From Pseudomonas paraeruginosa PA7 (lineage in GTDB: Bacteria > Pseudomonadota > Gammaproteobacteria > Pseudomonadales > Pseudomonadaceae), in contig NC_009656.1 in NCBI RefSeq assembly GCF_000017205.1, positions 5,088,001 to 5,152,000 on the forward strand: 64,000 bases of DNA, given 5' to 3'. This document shows, in pieces, positions 17,262-26,850 of this stretch. Within the stretch, counting starts at the first letter, position 1. The number at the start of each line of letters is the position of its first letter. The notes beneath the pieces were generated by a model. It made no database searches. It was not told the origin of the DNA and worked only from the letters and a program-made list of their open reading frames with translations. Both the position numbers and the translations under genes were made by a program.

Positions 17262-17945
17262 TTATTCCTTTCGCAAGATATAGACCCGCCACATGTGGTA
17301 AAGCGGGATGAAATCGAGATGCTTCTGAATGACGAAGCCGGCGTCGAGAAATTCGCGCTCGACCGTGTCGGCAGGTAACACGAAGCGGTTCTGGTAGCCT
17401 GTCTGTTCCCCGTTCGCTACCCGCCGTGCCTCCATGCGCCTGCGTTTCCAGGCCTTGAAATTGCCGTCGACCCAGAGGGAAAGAATCACGCTGTCCCGCG
17501 TGACCCGGTGAAACTCGCGCAACAGAACGCTCCGGTCGGTTGCCTCGCCGATATGGTGGAGCAGGCGCATGCAGAAGATGTTGTCCACCGAGTTGTCCGG
17601 CAGGTCGATGGCGAAAGCGGACGTCTGCAAGGGCCGTACCCGTTTCACCACGCCGTCGGGCTGTCCGGCGCAGGCGACCGCCAGCATGTCCGCGGAATTG
17701 TCCGCGCCGATGATCACCCGGTTGTCCTTTTCCGCCAGCAGTGGCCAGAAACGCCCGGCGCCGCAGGGCAGGTCGAGCACCAGGTTGGGCTGGCCGGCGA
17801 GCCTCAGCGCATGCCGGGCGAGTTGGACGTCGCGCCGGTGGGAAAGTTTCCGGGCGAGACCATCCTGATGCTTCTTCAGATAGGCCTCAGCATGCTCGCG
17901 ATCATACTTGTGGGAAAAGTCGAGGTCGACAGGCGGATTGTTCAT
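17262..17945 (-). CDS. SAM-dependent methyltransferase
   Basis: This is a 227-residue class I methyltransferase. Motif I reads VLDLPCGAGRFWPLL (about residues 65-80), with the acidic residue at the end of strand 2 in VIIGADNS, and later ALIDLPDNSVDNIFCMRLLHH as the motif IV region. The ATG at 17945 was preferred over an upstream in-frame ATG because AGGAG lies 8 bases before it. It is first in an operon with inaA and the small exported gene. The substrate is unknown; the context (ColRS, LPS-kinase-like InaA) hints at a lipid or envelope substrate. Confidence 0.85.
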   Translation of the reverse strand: MNNPPVDLDFSHKYDREHAEAYLKKHQDGLARKLSHRRDVQLARHALRLAGQPNLVLDLPCGAGRFWPLLAEKDNRVIIGADNSADMLAVACAGQPDGVVKRVRPLQTSAFAIDLPDNSVDNIFCMRLLHHIGEATDRSVLLREFHRVTRDSVILSLWVDGNFKAWKRRRMEARRVANGEQTGYQNRFVLPADTVEREFLDAGFVIQKHLDFIPLYHMWRVYILRKE

Positions 17946-18024
17946 GATGGCTGCTCCTGGATTCATGGGACGAACGGTATGAATCCAGCCGTCAAGCTCG
18001 GGTCAAGGGGTGGTGAATTTTTCG

Positions 18025-19305
18025 TCAAGCAACATCGAGTAAAACTTCGAACCGGCAGCCGTGCGGCTCCACCGCGCTGAGGGTCACGCTCCAGCCCTCG
18101 GCCGCGCAGATCCGCTTCACCAGCGAGAGCCCCAGGCCCAGGCCTTCGCCACGTCCGGAGCTGGAACTGCCGCGGACGAACGGCAGGAAGATGCGTTCGC
18201 GTTGCTCTTCCGGTACACCCGCACCGGTGTCCTCTACGCTGAAACCGTGCTCGCCGAGGGTCAGCGTGATGCTCCCGGAATCGGTGTAGTGCACCGCGTT
18301 GCGCAACAGGTTGCCCATCACCGCGCGTAGCAACGGGGCATTGAACTGGCCGGCGCAGGTGCCTTCGTTGCGGTAGTGCAGGGTCAGGCCACGCGCCTCG
18401 ACCTGTTCGCGCCAGACCTGCACCAGGTCGTCGGCGATGCTCTCCAGGCTGCCGTGGGGCGCCAGGCTTTCCTCACCCTTCTGCGCCCGCGCCAGCAACA
18501 GGAAGGTTTGCACCAGGTCGCGCATCTCCTCGGCAGCCTTGGTCATCCGCTCCAACTGGCCGCGGGCACGCGGCCCGAGGCTGGACTCTTCGGCCAGCAG
18601 TTCGCAGGAAGTGGCGATGACCATCAGCGGCGTACGCAACTCATGGCTGACATCGCTGGTGAACAGCTGCTCGCGCTTGAGCGCGTCGCGCAAGCGGCCG
18701 AGGGTCTCGTCGAACGAAGCGGCCAGTTCGCCGACCTCGTCGTTGGCGTAGTCCGGCGCCAGCGGCGGCGCCAGGCCGAGCAACTGTTCGCGGTGGCGCA
18801 CCTGGCGCGCCAGCCGGACCACCGGCTCCATCACCTTGCGCGCGAGCATCCAGCCGAGCAGGCCGGCCAGGGCGATGCTCAGCACGTAGCCGGTCAGTAC
18901 CGAGGCATAGAGCACCTGTTCGCGGGCTTCGAAATCGCTCTGGTCCTGCAGCAGGATGAAACGCCGGCCGTCGATATCGCGCACCAGCGCGTGGAACGAC
19001 AGGTCGCCCTCGAAGACTTCGTGGAAACCGACATCCAGTTGGTCCAGCGCCGGCGGCATGGCGTAGGAACCCTGCCCGTCGCTGATGAAGAAGCGCATGC
19101 CGGGATCGAGCACCGGGTTGCGTCCCTGGGCCAGGTCGTCGCGCAGGATGCGCTCCAACTCGCCGCCCAGGTCGCGGGAAATCAGGCGCTCCTCGATGAT
19201 GTGGACAACGCCGACGATGCCGGCGGAGAACAGTCCTCCCACAGCGACCGTCATCAGCATGAAGGCGATGACGATCCGACGGGCGAGGCTCTGCTTATAC
19301 TCCAT
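18025..19305 (-). CDS. colS: ColS sensor histidine kinase
   Basis: This is the membrane sensor of the ColRS system, which responds to zinc/iron and membrane stress and influences polymyxin tolerance in Pseudomonas. It has 426 residues: TM1 at about 10-34, a periplasmic domain, TM2 at about 132-155, HAMP, the HisKA box DVSHELRTPLM, and an ATPase domain with N, G1 (DTGAGVPEEQ) and G2 (GRGEGLGLGLSL) boxes. The periplasmic residues E96, H105 and an ExxE at 126-129 are visible; the ExxE is the metal-sensing motif described for P. putida ColS. The start overlaps the colR stop by 11 bases, so they form an operon. Confidence 0.95.
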   Translation of the reverse strand: MEYKQSLARRIVIAFMLMTVAVGGLFSAGIVGVVHIIEERLISRDLGGELERILRDDLAQGRNPVLDPGMRFFISDGQGSYAMPPALDQLDVGFHEVFEGDLSFHALVRDIDGRRFILLQDQSDFEAREQVLYASVLTGYVLSIALAGLLGWMLARKVMEPVVRLARQVRHREQLLGLAPPLAPDYANDEVGELAASFDETLGRLRDALKREQLFTSDVSHELRTPLMVIATSCELLAEESSLGPRARGQLERMTKAAEEMRDLVQTFLLLARAQKGEESLAPHGSLESIADDLVQVWREQVEARGLTLHYRNEGTCAGQFNAPLLRAVMGNLLRNAVHYTDSGSITLTLGEHGFSVEDTGAGVPEEQRERIFLPFVRGSSSSGRGEGLGLGLSLVKRICAAEGWSVTLSAVEPHGCRFEVLLDVA

Positions 19306-19978
19306 TCGGCTCCTCCGCCAGGCGGTAGCCGACGCCATGCACCGTATGCAGCAAGGCCACGGGGAATGGCTTGTCGATCACCTGGCGGAGTTGATGGACG
19401 TGGCTGCGCAGGCTGTCGCTGTCCGGACAGTCGTCGCCCCACACCGCTTCCTCCAGGGCGTCCCGGCGGACCACGTGGGGGCTCTTCTGCATCAGCACGG
19501 CGAGCAGCTTGAGGCCGATCGGGTTGAGCTTGAGCGACTTGCCGGCACGCCTGACCTCCAGGGTGTCCAGGTCATAGCTGAGATCGGCCACGCTCAGCTC
19601 GCGCCGGCCGCCGCCCTGGGCGCGGCGCAGCACCGCCTCGATACGCGCGGACAGTTCGGAAAGGGCGAAGGGCTTGACCAGGTAATCGTCGGCGCCGGAA
19701 CGGAAGCCCTGCAGGCGGTCGTCCAGTTGGTCCCGGGCGGTGAGCATGATCACCGGGGTGTCACGCCGGGCATCCTCGCGCAGGCGCCGACACAGCGTAT
19801 AGCCGTCGATGCCCGGCAGCATCACGTCGAGCACGATCAGGTCGTAGTGCTCGGTGGCCGCCAGGTGCAGGCCGGACAACCCGTCCTGCGCGCAGTCCAC
19901 CGTGTAACCCTTGAGCGACAGGTAGTCGGCCAGGTTGGCCAGGATGTCGCGGTTGTCTTCGACCACCAGTATTCGCAT
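19295..19978 (-). CDS. colR: ColR response regulator (OmpR/PhoB type)
   Basis: This 227-residue transcription factor has a receiver domain with phosphoacceptor Asp51 (LIVLDVMLPGIDG), conserved Lys near residue 101 (DDYLVKPF), and a C-terminal winged-helix domain (DTLEVRRAGKSL to HTVHGVGYRL). In P. aeruginosa ColRS, with CprRS, influences LPS-modifying genes. ATG 19978 was chosen for the canonical MRILVVEDN start; the track-length upstream extension is not conserved in type. It is upstream of and overlaps colS. Confidence 0.95.
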   Translation of the reverse strand: MRILVVEDNRDILANLADYLSLKGYTVDCAQDGLSGLHLAATEHYDLIVLDVMLPGIDGYTLCRRLREDARRDTPVIMLTARDQLDDRLQGFRSGADDYLVKPFALSELSARIEAVLRRAQGGGRRELSVADLSYDLDTLEVRRAGKSLKLNPIGLKLLAVLMQKSPHVVRRDALEEAVWGDDCPDSDSLRSHVHQLRQVIDKPFPVALLHTVHGVGYRLAEEPNGV

Positions 19979-20192
19979 GTCCCACTCCTTCACAGGAAGA
20001 CCGATCGGGCGCGTTGCGCACATTACGGATTCTTCACCGGCGATTCACACCGACTCCACGCTCGTCACCACAGACTCCACGGCGTCTTCCACAGCAGCCG
20101 ATCATAGCGGCTTTGGAAGTGCGCTCGAACCCCGGCGGTGGATTTAACCAGCGTCGAAGTCAAGAGAACGTCAACGCCGCGTCGGAGATCGC

Positions 20193-20984
20193 ATGTCCCA
20201 GGCCGCCACCCGCCCCCTTTCCCGCCCCTTCAATCCCTGGCTGTTCCTCGTCCTGCCGCTGGGCCTGGCCGCGCTGCTGCTGGCCTGCGAGCCGGTGACC
20301 CTGGACCTCGCCCTGGCCAACCTGATGTACGAGCCGGGAGCCGGTTTCATCGGCCGGCACAGCTGGTTCCTGGAAAACATCCTGCACGACCGGGTCAAGC
20401 AACTGGTGATCGCCATCAGCGTCATCGGCCTGCTGGCTTCCATCGCCGGCCTGTTCTACCGGCCCTGGCGTGCGCTGAGCCGGCCGCTGGCCTATGTGTT
20501 CCTCGCCATGAGTATTTCAGCCAGCATAGTCACCCCGCTCAAGGCTCTCACGGCGGTGCAGTGCCCCTGGAGCCTGGCGCAGTTCGGCGGCGAGGAAGCC
20601 TACAGCTCGCTGCTCAGCCCGCGACCGCCGACCGATCACCCCGGGCGGTGCTGGCCGGGAGGGCACGCGTCGTCGGGCTTCGTCCTGTTCGCCCTGTTCT
20701 TCGCCCTGCGCGACCGCCGGCCGAAGCTGGCGCGCTACGCCCTGGCCTTCGCCTTCGGCATGGGTTGCCTGCTGTCCCTGTCGCGCATGCTGCAGGGCGC
20801 GCACTTCCTCTCGCACAACCTGTGGACGATGCTGTTCGACTGGCTGATCTGCCTCGGCCTGTACCGTCTGATGCTCTATCGACCGGCCGTGAGCGGGCAA
20901 CACGACGGCGGCGGGGAAAACCGCGTTCAGGAAGCGGGCTCGTCCGCCCCGAGTGCGCCGAACTCGACGGGTACTTTCATGTAG
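20193..20984 (+). CDS. PAP2-family membrane phosphatase
   Basis: This 263-residue integral membrane protein has about six hydrophobic segments. The three PAP2 phosphatase motifs are visible: KALTAVQCPW (motif 1 region), CWPGGHASSGF (motif 2, with catalytic His) and SRMLQGAHFLSHNLW (motif 3). It resembles lipid A or undecaprenyl-pyrophosphate phosphatase relatives (LpxE/LpxT-like). It is divergent from colRS, 214 bases away, and may be part of the same envelope response. The C-terminal tail after about residue 230 is low-complexity and overlaps the antisense DUF190 remnant by 58 bases. Confidence 0.85.
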   Translation: MSQAATRPLSRPFNPWLFLVLPLGLAALLLACEPVTLDLALANLMYEPGAGFIGRHSWFLENILHDRVKQLVIAISVIGLLASIAGLFYRPWRALSRPLAYVFLAMSISASIVTPLKALTAVQCPWSLAQFGGEEAYSSLLSPRPPTDHPGRCWPGGHASSGFVLFALFFALRDRRPKLARYALAFAFGMGCLLSLSRMLQGAHFLSHNLWTMLFDWLICLGLYRLMLYRPAVSGQHDGGGENRVQEAGSSAPSAPNSTGTFM

Positions 20985-21097
20985 AACAGCCGCACGCCAG
21001 CCTGGCGGATCGCCTCGTCCAGCAGCCAGTCGCAGAGCGGCTGGCCCTGGTGGTGGCGGCCCTGCTGGGTGATGAAGGTCAGTTGGTAGCCTTGCAT
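20927..21097 (-). CDS. Shortened DUF190-family protein, internal in-frame loss
   Basis: The 56-residue frame starts MQGYQLTFITQQGRHHQGQP and ends VRLFYMKVPVEFGALG before a short tail. From memory of the family (about 110 residues, commonly beside crcB), the first ~30 residues match the DUF190 N-terminus and the last ~20 match the Pseudomonas-type C-terminus. The middle of about 50 residues, including the GxxGxxHxx core, is missing without a frame break. It lies 19 bases after crcB on the same strand, with GGAGGAACG as RBS. It may be a decayed gene or a stable micro-version. Confidence 0.65.
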   Translation of the reverse strand: MQGYQLTFITQQGRHHQGQPLCDWLLDEAIRQAGVRLFYMKVPVEFGALGADEPAS

Positions 21098-21116
21098 GAT
21101 CGTTCCTCCCGCTGCG

Positions 21117-21500
21117 CTATCTGCCCAGCATCCAGTTCATCGAGAACAGCCCCAGCAAGGTCATCAGCAGCGAGCCGCCGACATGCGTCGCGATAGCCCC
21201 GGCGGCCCAGCCCAGGCGCCCCTCCTGGAGCAGGGTGACGACCTCGGCGGAAAAGGTGGAGAAGGTGGTCAGGCCACCGCAGAACCCGGTGATGATCAGT
21301 AGCCGCCACTCCGGCGCTATGCCCGGCGCCTGGGCGAAATAGGCGATGGCCGCGCCAATGGCATAGCCGCCGACCAGGTTGGCCAGCAGCGTGCCGGGGG
21401 GAATGCTGGGCAGCAGGCTGTTCAGCTTGAGCCCGAGGAACCAGCGCAACAGCGCCCCGAGGGCGGCGCCGAGGGCGATGGCGAGAATGGATTTCCACAT
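21117..21500 (-). CDS. crcB: CrcB/Fluc fluoride channel
   Basis: This 127-residue protein has four TM helices and forms dual-topology dimers that export fluoride. Family motifs are [10 protein letters not shown] near residue 16, [12 protein letters not shown] near 40, [15 protein letters not shown] near 72-86 (the phenylalanine/threonine selectivity region and Na+ site) and [13 protein letters not shown]. The ATG at 21500 follows ACAAGGACAGG. A fluoride riboswitch lies about 70 bases upstream on the same strand, so expression should rise with fluoride. A shortened DUF190 gene follows. Confidence 0.95.
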   Translation of the reverse strand: MWKSILAIALGAALGALLRWFLGLKLNSLLPSIPPGTLLANLVGGYAIGAAIAYFAQAPGIAPEWRLLIITGFCGGLTTFSTFSAEVVTLLQEGRLGWAAGAIATHVGGSLLMTLLGLFSMNWMLGR

Positions 21501-21571
21501 AGTCCTGTCCTTGTAGGAGAGCGATTCGGACAGGCGGCAGGCGAGCGCCTACGCGCCTTTTCCAGGTTCAT

Positions 21572-21627
21572 GCGTAGGCATCATCAGCCCCAGGGGCGGT
21601 TGAAGGAGGAATGCCATCTCCTGCCGG
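21572..21627 (-). ncRNA. Fluoride riboswitch (crcB motif)
   Basis: On the minus strand the region reads GGCAGGAGATGGCATTCCTC, then CTTCAACCGCCCCTGGGGC, then TGATGATGCCTACGC. These are the diagnostic blocks of the crcB RNA motif: GGAGATGGCATTCCTCC, the AACCGCC loop and the CTGATGATGCCTAC 3' strand. The AGGCATC/GATGCCT pairings are available for the pseudoknot. It is 5' of crcB, exactly where this riboswitch is expected. A downstream expression platform was not resolved. Confidence 0.93.
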
Positions 21628-21729
21628 CTAGATTGGCACAAAGCGCAGCGCCTATCAAAGCCCGGGGTACGCAGGCACGGGCAAAACGTGCCAGTCTGAC
21701 AGCAAGAACCCCCTCGCCGGAGTCTCTCC

Positions 21730-22416
21730 ATGCGCCCCTGCCTGCTGTTCTGTTGCCTGTTCCTCGCCTGCGCCGCTCAAGCCGAGGAATGCTCGTCGCA
21801 CAGCCCCCTCGACAGCTGGTGCGAACTGCCCCTGGCGGCGCTCCACCCGACCCAGCAGAACGTCGGTCTGCTGCAGGTAGAGGATGAACAGGCCAAGCTC
21901 GCCGGGAAGAAGCCCAAGGCCCTCGAACGCTACCTGCGCAAGAAGGAGATCCCGGTGGTGATCGGTCCCGATGGAGGCTTCTACCTCACCGATCGCCACC
22001 ACCTGAGCAGCGCGCTCTGGCGCCTGGATCCTACCCGGGAAGTGCCGGTGAAGGTGATCGGCCGGCTATCCCAGGGCAGCGACTTCTGGGAGAAGATGCA
22101 GGAAAACCACTGGGTCTGGCTGCACGATGCGCACGGCGCGCCGATCCCGCCCGCCGCCCTGCCCGACGACCTCGCCGGGCTCGGCAACGACCCCTACCGC
22201 GCCCTCGCCGGCTACGCCGAGGACGAGAACGCCTTCGACAAGGATCGGCGGAGCTATTTCATCGAGTTCCACTGGGCACGCTATTTCGGCGAACGCATGC
22301 ACTGGCGGCCGATCAGCCGTGCCTCGCTGCCCGGCGACCTGGAGGAAGCCCTGCGCCTGGCCTGCGAACCGGCGGCGAAGGAACTGCCGGGCTACCGCCA
22401 GGACTGCCCGCGCTGA
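21730..22416 (+). CDS. Exported ParB-like (ParBc_2) protein
   Basis: The 228-residue protein has a clear Sec signal peptide (CLLFCCLFLACAAQAEE, cleavage near residue 19). The mature part carries a ParB/sulfiredoxin-like core: LHPTQQNVGLLQVEDEQAKL (the 'parameters' strand), IPVVIGPDGGFYLTDRHHLSSAL (matching the DGHHR-type motif) and FIEFHWARYFGERM. This fits the putative ParB-like nuclease family ParBc_2. It is not the chromosome segregation ParB. The export signal is odd for a DNA enzyme, so the molecular role is open. A shared terminator separates it from groEL. Confidence 0.8.
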   Translation: MRPCLLFCCLFLACAAQAEECSSHSPLDSWCELPLAALHPTQQNVGLLQVEDEQAKLAGKKPKALERYLRKKEIPVVIGPDGGFYLTDRHHLSSALWRLDPTREVPVKVIGRLSQGSDFWEKMQENHWVWLHDAHGAPIPPAALPDDLAGLGNDPYRALAGYAEDENAFDKDRRSYFIEFHWARYFGERMHWRPISRASLPGDLEEALRLACEPAAKELPGYRQDCPR

Positions 22417-22420
22417 GGCA

Positions 22421-22450
22421 AAAAAAAGCCCCGCCGAAGCGGGGCTTTTT
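22421..22450. terminator. Bidirectional terminator between the ParB-like gene and groEL
   Basis: AAAAAAAGCCCCGC pairs with GCGGGGCTTTTTT around a CGAA loop. A and T runs on both sides serve both convergent genes. Confidence 0.92.
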
Positions 22451-22472
22451 TCAACCACAGGGGCCGGTCGGC

Positions 22473-24128
<1,656 letters not shown>

Positions 24129-24166
24129 CTAAATCGAATTCGGTGAAAACGGAGTGGGGAGACCGA

Positions 24167-24460
24167 TCAGTCTTCCAGGACGGCGAGGATTTCGGACTCG
24201 CCCATCACCAGCAGTTCCTCGCCATCGACCTTGATGGCGTTGCTGCCGGAGTACGGCCCGAAGACCACCTTGTCGCCCACCTTCACTGCCAGAGCGCGCA
24301 CTTCGCCGTTGTCCAGTACACGACCGGTACCTACGGCTACCACTTCACCGCGGTTCGGCTTCTCGGCGGCGGAACCCGGCAGCACGATGCCGCCTGCGGT
24401 CTTGGTCTCTTCCTCGCTGCGACGGATAACGACGCGATCATGCAGAGGACGAAGCTTCAT
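24167..24460 (-). CDS. groES: GroES co-chaperonin
   Basis: This 97-residue co-chaperonin forms the heptameric lid on GroEL. It starts [20 protein letters not shown] and holds the mobile loop [16 protein letters not shown] and the roof and barrel strands [20 protein letters not shown]. It is the first gene of groESL, preceded by GGGAGAG and by a sigma-32-type promoter about 150 bases upstream. Confidence 0.98.
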
Positions 24461-24605
24461 AGTCGTAACTCTCCCAAACAGTGGTTTCCAACGGCCGGAT
24501 CGAAGTCCGGCGGGTTTGTTGAAGCCGGCGTTGCCGGGTTGCGACTCGACGCGCGAGCCGCGTAAGACAGCCTGCCCGTATGGCAGGGACCTTGCGGTGA
24601 CCGTT

Positions 24606-24633
24606 ACATAAGGTCGTCACAAGCCATTTCAAG
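24606..24633 (-). promoter_or_regulatory. Sigma-32 heat-shock promoter of groESL
   Basis: On the minus strand, CTTGAAA (24633-24627) and CCTTATGT (24613-24606) are separated by 13 bases, close to the heat-shock consensus CTTGAAA-N13/15-CCCCATNT. The spacing to groES is about 145 bases, a long leader without an obvious gene. Confidence 0.8.
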
Positions 24634-24653
24634 GGCAGGCAGTGAAATTTTTT

Positions 24654-25121
24654 TCAGCGGCGCGAATCGTCGCGGCGCTCGTACTCGCCCTCGATGACGT
24701 TCGGCCGCGACGCACCCTGTCCGTAGCGGGCGTCAAGGTCGTCGGCGAAGGCGCGGCGGCGCAGCGCCTGCTGCTCGACGCGACGGCGCAGGCCGCCGAG
24801 CATCAGGCGGCGGGTGAAGGGAATCAGGCAAAGGATGCCGAAGATGTCGCTGATGAAGCCCGGCAGCATCAGCAGACCGCCACCGACGGCGATCAGCAGG
24901 CCTTCGAGCATTTCCTCCTCCGGCAGTTCGCCGCGGGCCAGCCGCTCGCGGGCGCGCCAGGCGGTGGCGACACCGGCCACGCGCAGCAGGGCGGCGCCGA
25001 TGAAGGCGCTGGCGACGATCAGGAACAGGGTCCAGCCCACGCCGATGACGCTGCCGACCTTGATCAGGACGGCCAGCTCGACCAGCGGGAAGAGCAACAG
25101 CAGAAAGAGAAAAGCGCGCAT
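24654..25121 (-). CDS. fxsA: FxsA family membrane protein
   Basis: This 155-residue inner-membrane protein starts with MRAFLFLLLLFPLVELAVLI and has about three to four hydrophobic helices up to residue 100, then a charged C-terminal tail (RRRVEQQALRRR to EYERRDDSRR). It matches FxsA, which in E. coli alleviates exclusion of phage T7 by the F plasmid; the normal cellular role is unclear. ATG 25121 was chosen over an upstream extension because it starts at the conserved helix. It lies just upstream of groESL on the same strand, as in many gamma-proteobacteria. Confidence 0.9.
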   Translation of the reverse strand: MRAFLFLLLLFPLVELAVLIKVGSVIGVGWTLFLIVASAFIGAALLRVAGVATAWRARERLARGELPEEEMLEGLLIAVGGGLLMLPGFISDIFGILCLIPFTRRLMLGGLRRRVEQQALRRRAFADDLDARYGQGASRPNVIEGEYERRDDSRR

Positions 25122-25189
25122 TTCAGAGTCCTTGGCGGGGCCTGGATGCCCCCGGTACCACCAGTAGTTGGCGCCGATCGGCGGAGAAT

Positions 25190-25924
25190 TCAACCCTGCG
25201 CCGGCTCGGCGGTCGGCCAGCGCTCGGCCCTGGCCAGTTGCACCAGAGCCTGGCGCACCGCCCCGGGGTTGCCGCAGGCCGCGGGGAACGGCAGCCAGTG
25301 CAGGCCCTGGCCAATGCGCAGGTGGAAACCTTCTGTATCAATTCCCGCCAGTTGCGCCGCGGCGTGCGCCGGCAGTCCGGCCAGTTCCACATAGTGCGCG
25401 ATGGCGGCGGCATGATCGCTGTTCATGTGCTCGACCATGCCGCGCTCGGCTTCGCCAGCGAACGGATTGGCCAGCGGCACGCGCTCGGCGCCCAGCCAGT
25501 GGATCGCGCCGAAACCGCCGATGAAGCGCCACTGGACCGGCTGCAGCACCCAGAAATCGAAATCGTGGACCCGATGGTAATCGGCGGACTCGGGAAAATA
25601 GCGGTAGTAGCGCTCGGCCGCCGCGGCGACCTCCTCCTCCGCCAGTTGCCGCGCCTCGGCCAGCAGGGTGAGGCGGCCGACCGCCTGGATGTCTTCGGCG
25701 CCGCGCTCGCCGACCAGCAGCGAGCAGCGCCGATCGGCCTGCAGGTTATGGGTGTGCTGGGCGATGCGGCTGATCAGGATCAGCGGCCGGCCTTCACCGT
25801 CCAGGCAATACGGCACCACCGAGCCGAAGGGAAAGCCCGGCCATTTCTTCGACTGGGTGGAAAGGACCGCGCGGTATTCCTTGAGCAGCAATTCTCGGGC
25901 ATTCTTTGCAGCTTCAACGCTCAA
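25190..25924 (-). CDS. HugZ-family heme-utilisation-like protein
   Basis: This 244-residue protein has an N-terminal split-barrel flavin-binding-like domain of the pyridoxamine 5'-phosphate oxidase fold (STQSKKWPGFPFGSVVPYCL, LILISRIAQHTHNL, CSLLVGE). The C-terminal DUF2470-type domain carries the HMNSDHAAAIAHYVEL motif. This pair of domains is found in HugZ-type heme-degrading proteins. No ATG fits; TTG at 25924 follows AAGGAG at 8 bases. fxsA lies 68 bases downstream. Heme degradation is inferred from the fold, and I cannot verify heme ligands. Confidence 0.8.
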   Translation of the reverse strand: MSVEAAKNARELLLKEYRAVLSTQSKKWPGFPFGSVVPYCLDGEGRPLILISRIAQHTHNLQADRRCSLLVGERGAEDIQAVGRLTLLAEARQLAEEEVAAAAERYYRYFPESADYHRVHDFDFWVLQPVQWRFIGGFGAIHWLGAERVPLANPFAGEAERGMVEHMNSDHAAAIAHYVELAGLPAHAAAQLAGIDTEGFHLRIGQGLHWLPFPAACGNPGAVRQALVQLARAERWPTAEPAQG

Positions 25925-26032
25925 TTTATGACTCCTTGCATAAAATCCGTCGCAAACGGACGGGCATAGAAAAGTGCGTTCGCAGATGCCGGCAAGGTCC
26001 GCTTCCAGAAACTGCTCGTGGGGTTCCAACCA

Positions 26033-26791
26033 ATGCAACTGAAAGACAAGGTCATCATTATCACCGGCGGCTGCCAGGGTCTCGGCCGGGCGATGGGCGA
26101 ATACCTCGCCGGCAAGGGCGCCAGGCTGGCCCTGGTCGATCTCAACCGCGAACGCCTCGACGAAGCCGTCGCCGCCTGCAAGGCCGCCGGCGGCGACGCC
26201 CGCGCCTACCTGTGCAACGTGGCGGACGAGGAACAGGTTACCCACATGGTGGCCCAGGTCGCCAGCGACTTCGGCGCCATCAACGGCCTGGTCAACAACG
26301 CCGGCATCCTCCGCGACGGCCTGACCATCAAGGTCAAGGACGGCGAGCTGAGCAAGATGAGTCTGGCCCAGTGGCAATCGGTGATCGACGTCAACCTCAC
26401 CGGTGTATTCCTCTGCACCCGCGAAGTGGCGGCGAAGATGATCGAGCTGAAGAACCAGGGCGCGATCGTCAACATCTCCTCGATCTCCCGCGCCGGCAAC
26501 ATGGGCCAGGCCAACTACTCGGCGGCCAAGGCCGGGGTGGCCGCGGACACCGTGGTCTGGGCCAAGGAGCTGGCGCGCTACGGCATCCGTGTCGCCGGCG
26601 TGGCGCCGGGCTTCATCGAGACCGAGATGACCGCGGGCATGAAACCCGAGGCGCTGGAGAAGATGACCGCCGGCATTCCGCTCAAGCGCATGGGCAAGCC
26701 GGTGGAGATCGCCCATTCGGTGGCCTACATCTTCGAGAACGACTACTACACCGGTCGCATCCTCGAGCTGGATGGCGGTCTGCGCCTGTAG
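26033..26791 (+). CDS. Short-chain dehydrogenase/reductase (FabG-like)
   Basis: This is a 252-residue classical SDR. The cofactor site is [12 protein letters not shown] (about residues 12-23), NNAG is near 90, the catalytic Ser is in [12 protein letters not shown], and Tyr-Lys is in YSAAKAG. The C-terminal [15 protein letters not shown] is typical of 3-oxoacyl-ACP reductase relatives. ATG 26033 was chosen because [13 protein letters not shown] is the usual start. It is divergent from the HugZ-like gene and ends at a strong terminator. The substrate is unknown; NAD(P) preference cannot be read reliably. Confidence 0.88.
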   Translation: MQLKDKVIIITGGCQGLGRAMGEYLAGKGARLALVDLNRERLDEAVAACKAAGGDARAYLCNVADEEQVTHMVAQVASDFGAINGLVNNAGILRDGLTIKVKDGELSKMSLAQWQSVIDVNLTGVFLCTREVAAKMIELKNQGAIVNISSISRAGNMGQANYSAAKAGVAADTVVWAKELARYGIRVAGVAPGFIETEMTAGMKPEALEKMTAGIPLKRMGKPVEIAHSVAYIFENDYYTGRILELDGGLRL

Positions 26792-26811
26792 GCGCCAGCA
26801 CCGCAAGGAAA

Positions 26812-26838
26812 GAAGCCCCGCGTTCGCGGGGCTTTTTC
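26812..26838. terminator. Terminator after the SDR gene
   Basis: GCCCCGCG pairs with CGCGGGGC around a short TT-type loop and is followed by TTTTTCG. It serves the plus-strand SDR and possibly the convergent DUF481 gene. Confidence 0.88.
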
Positions 26839-26850
26839 GTGGCGCGGGTA

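Noticed and set aside
17946..18024. Possible ColR binding site before the methyltransferase operon (TTTTT-CG/AC-like run)
   Set aside because: The run does not fit the ColR motif as I recall it (TTTTT followed by C/G-A-C) with the correct upstream part, so I do not claim it.
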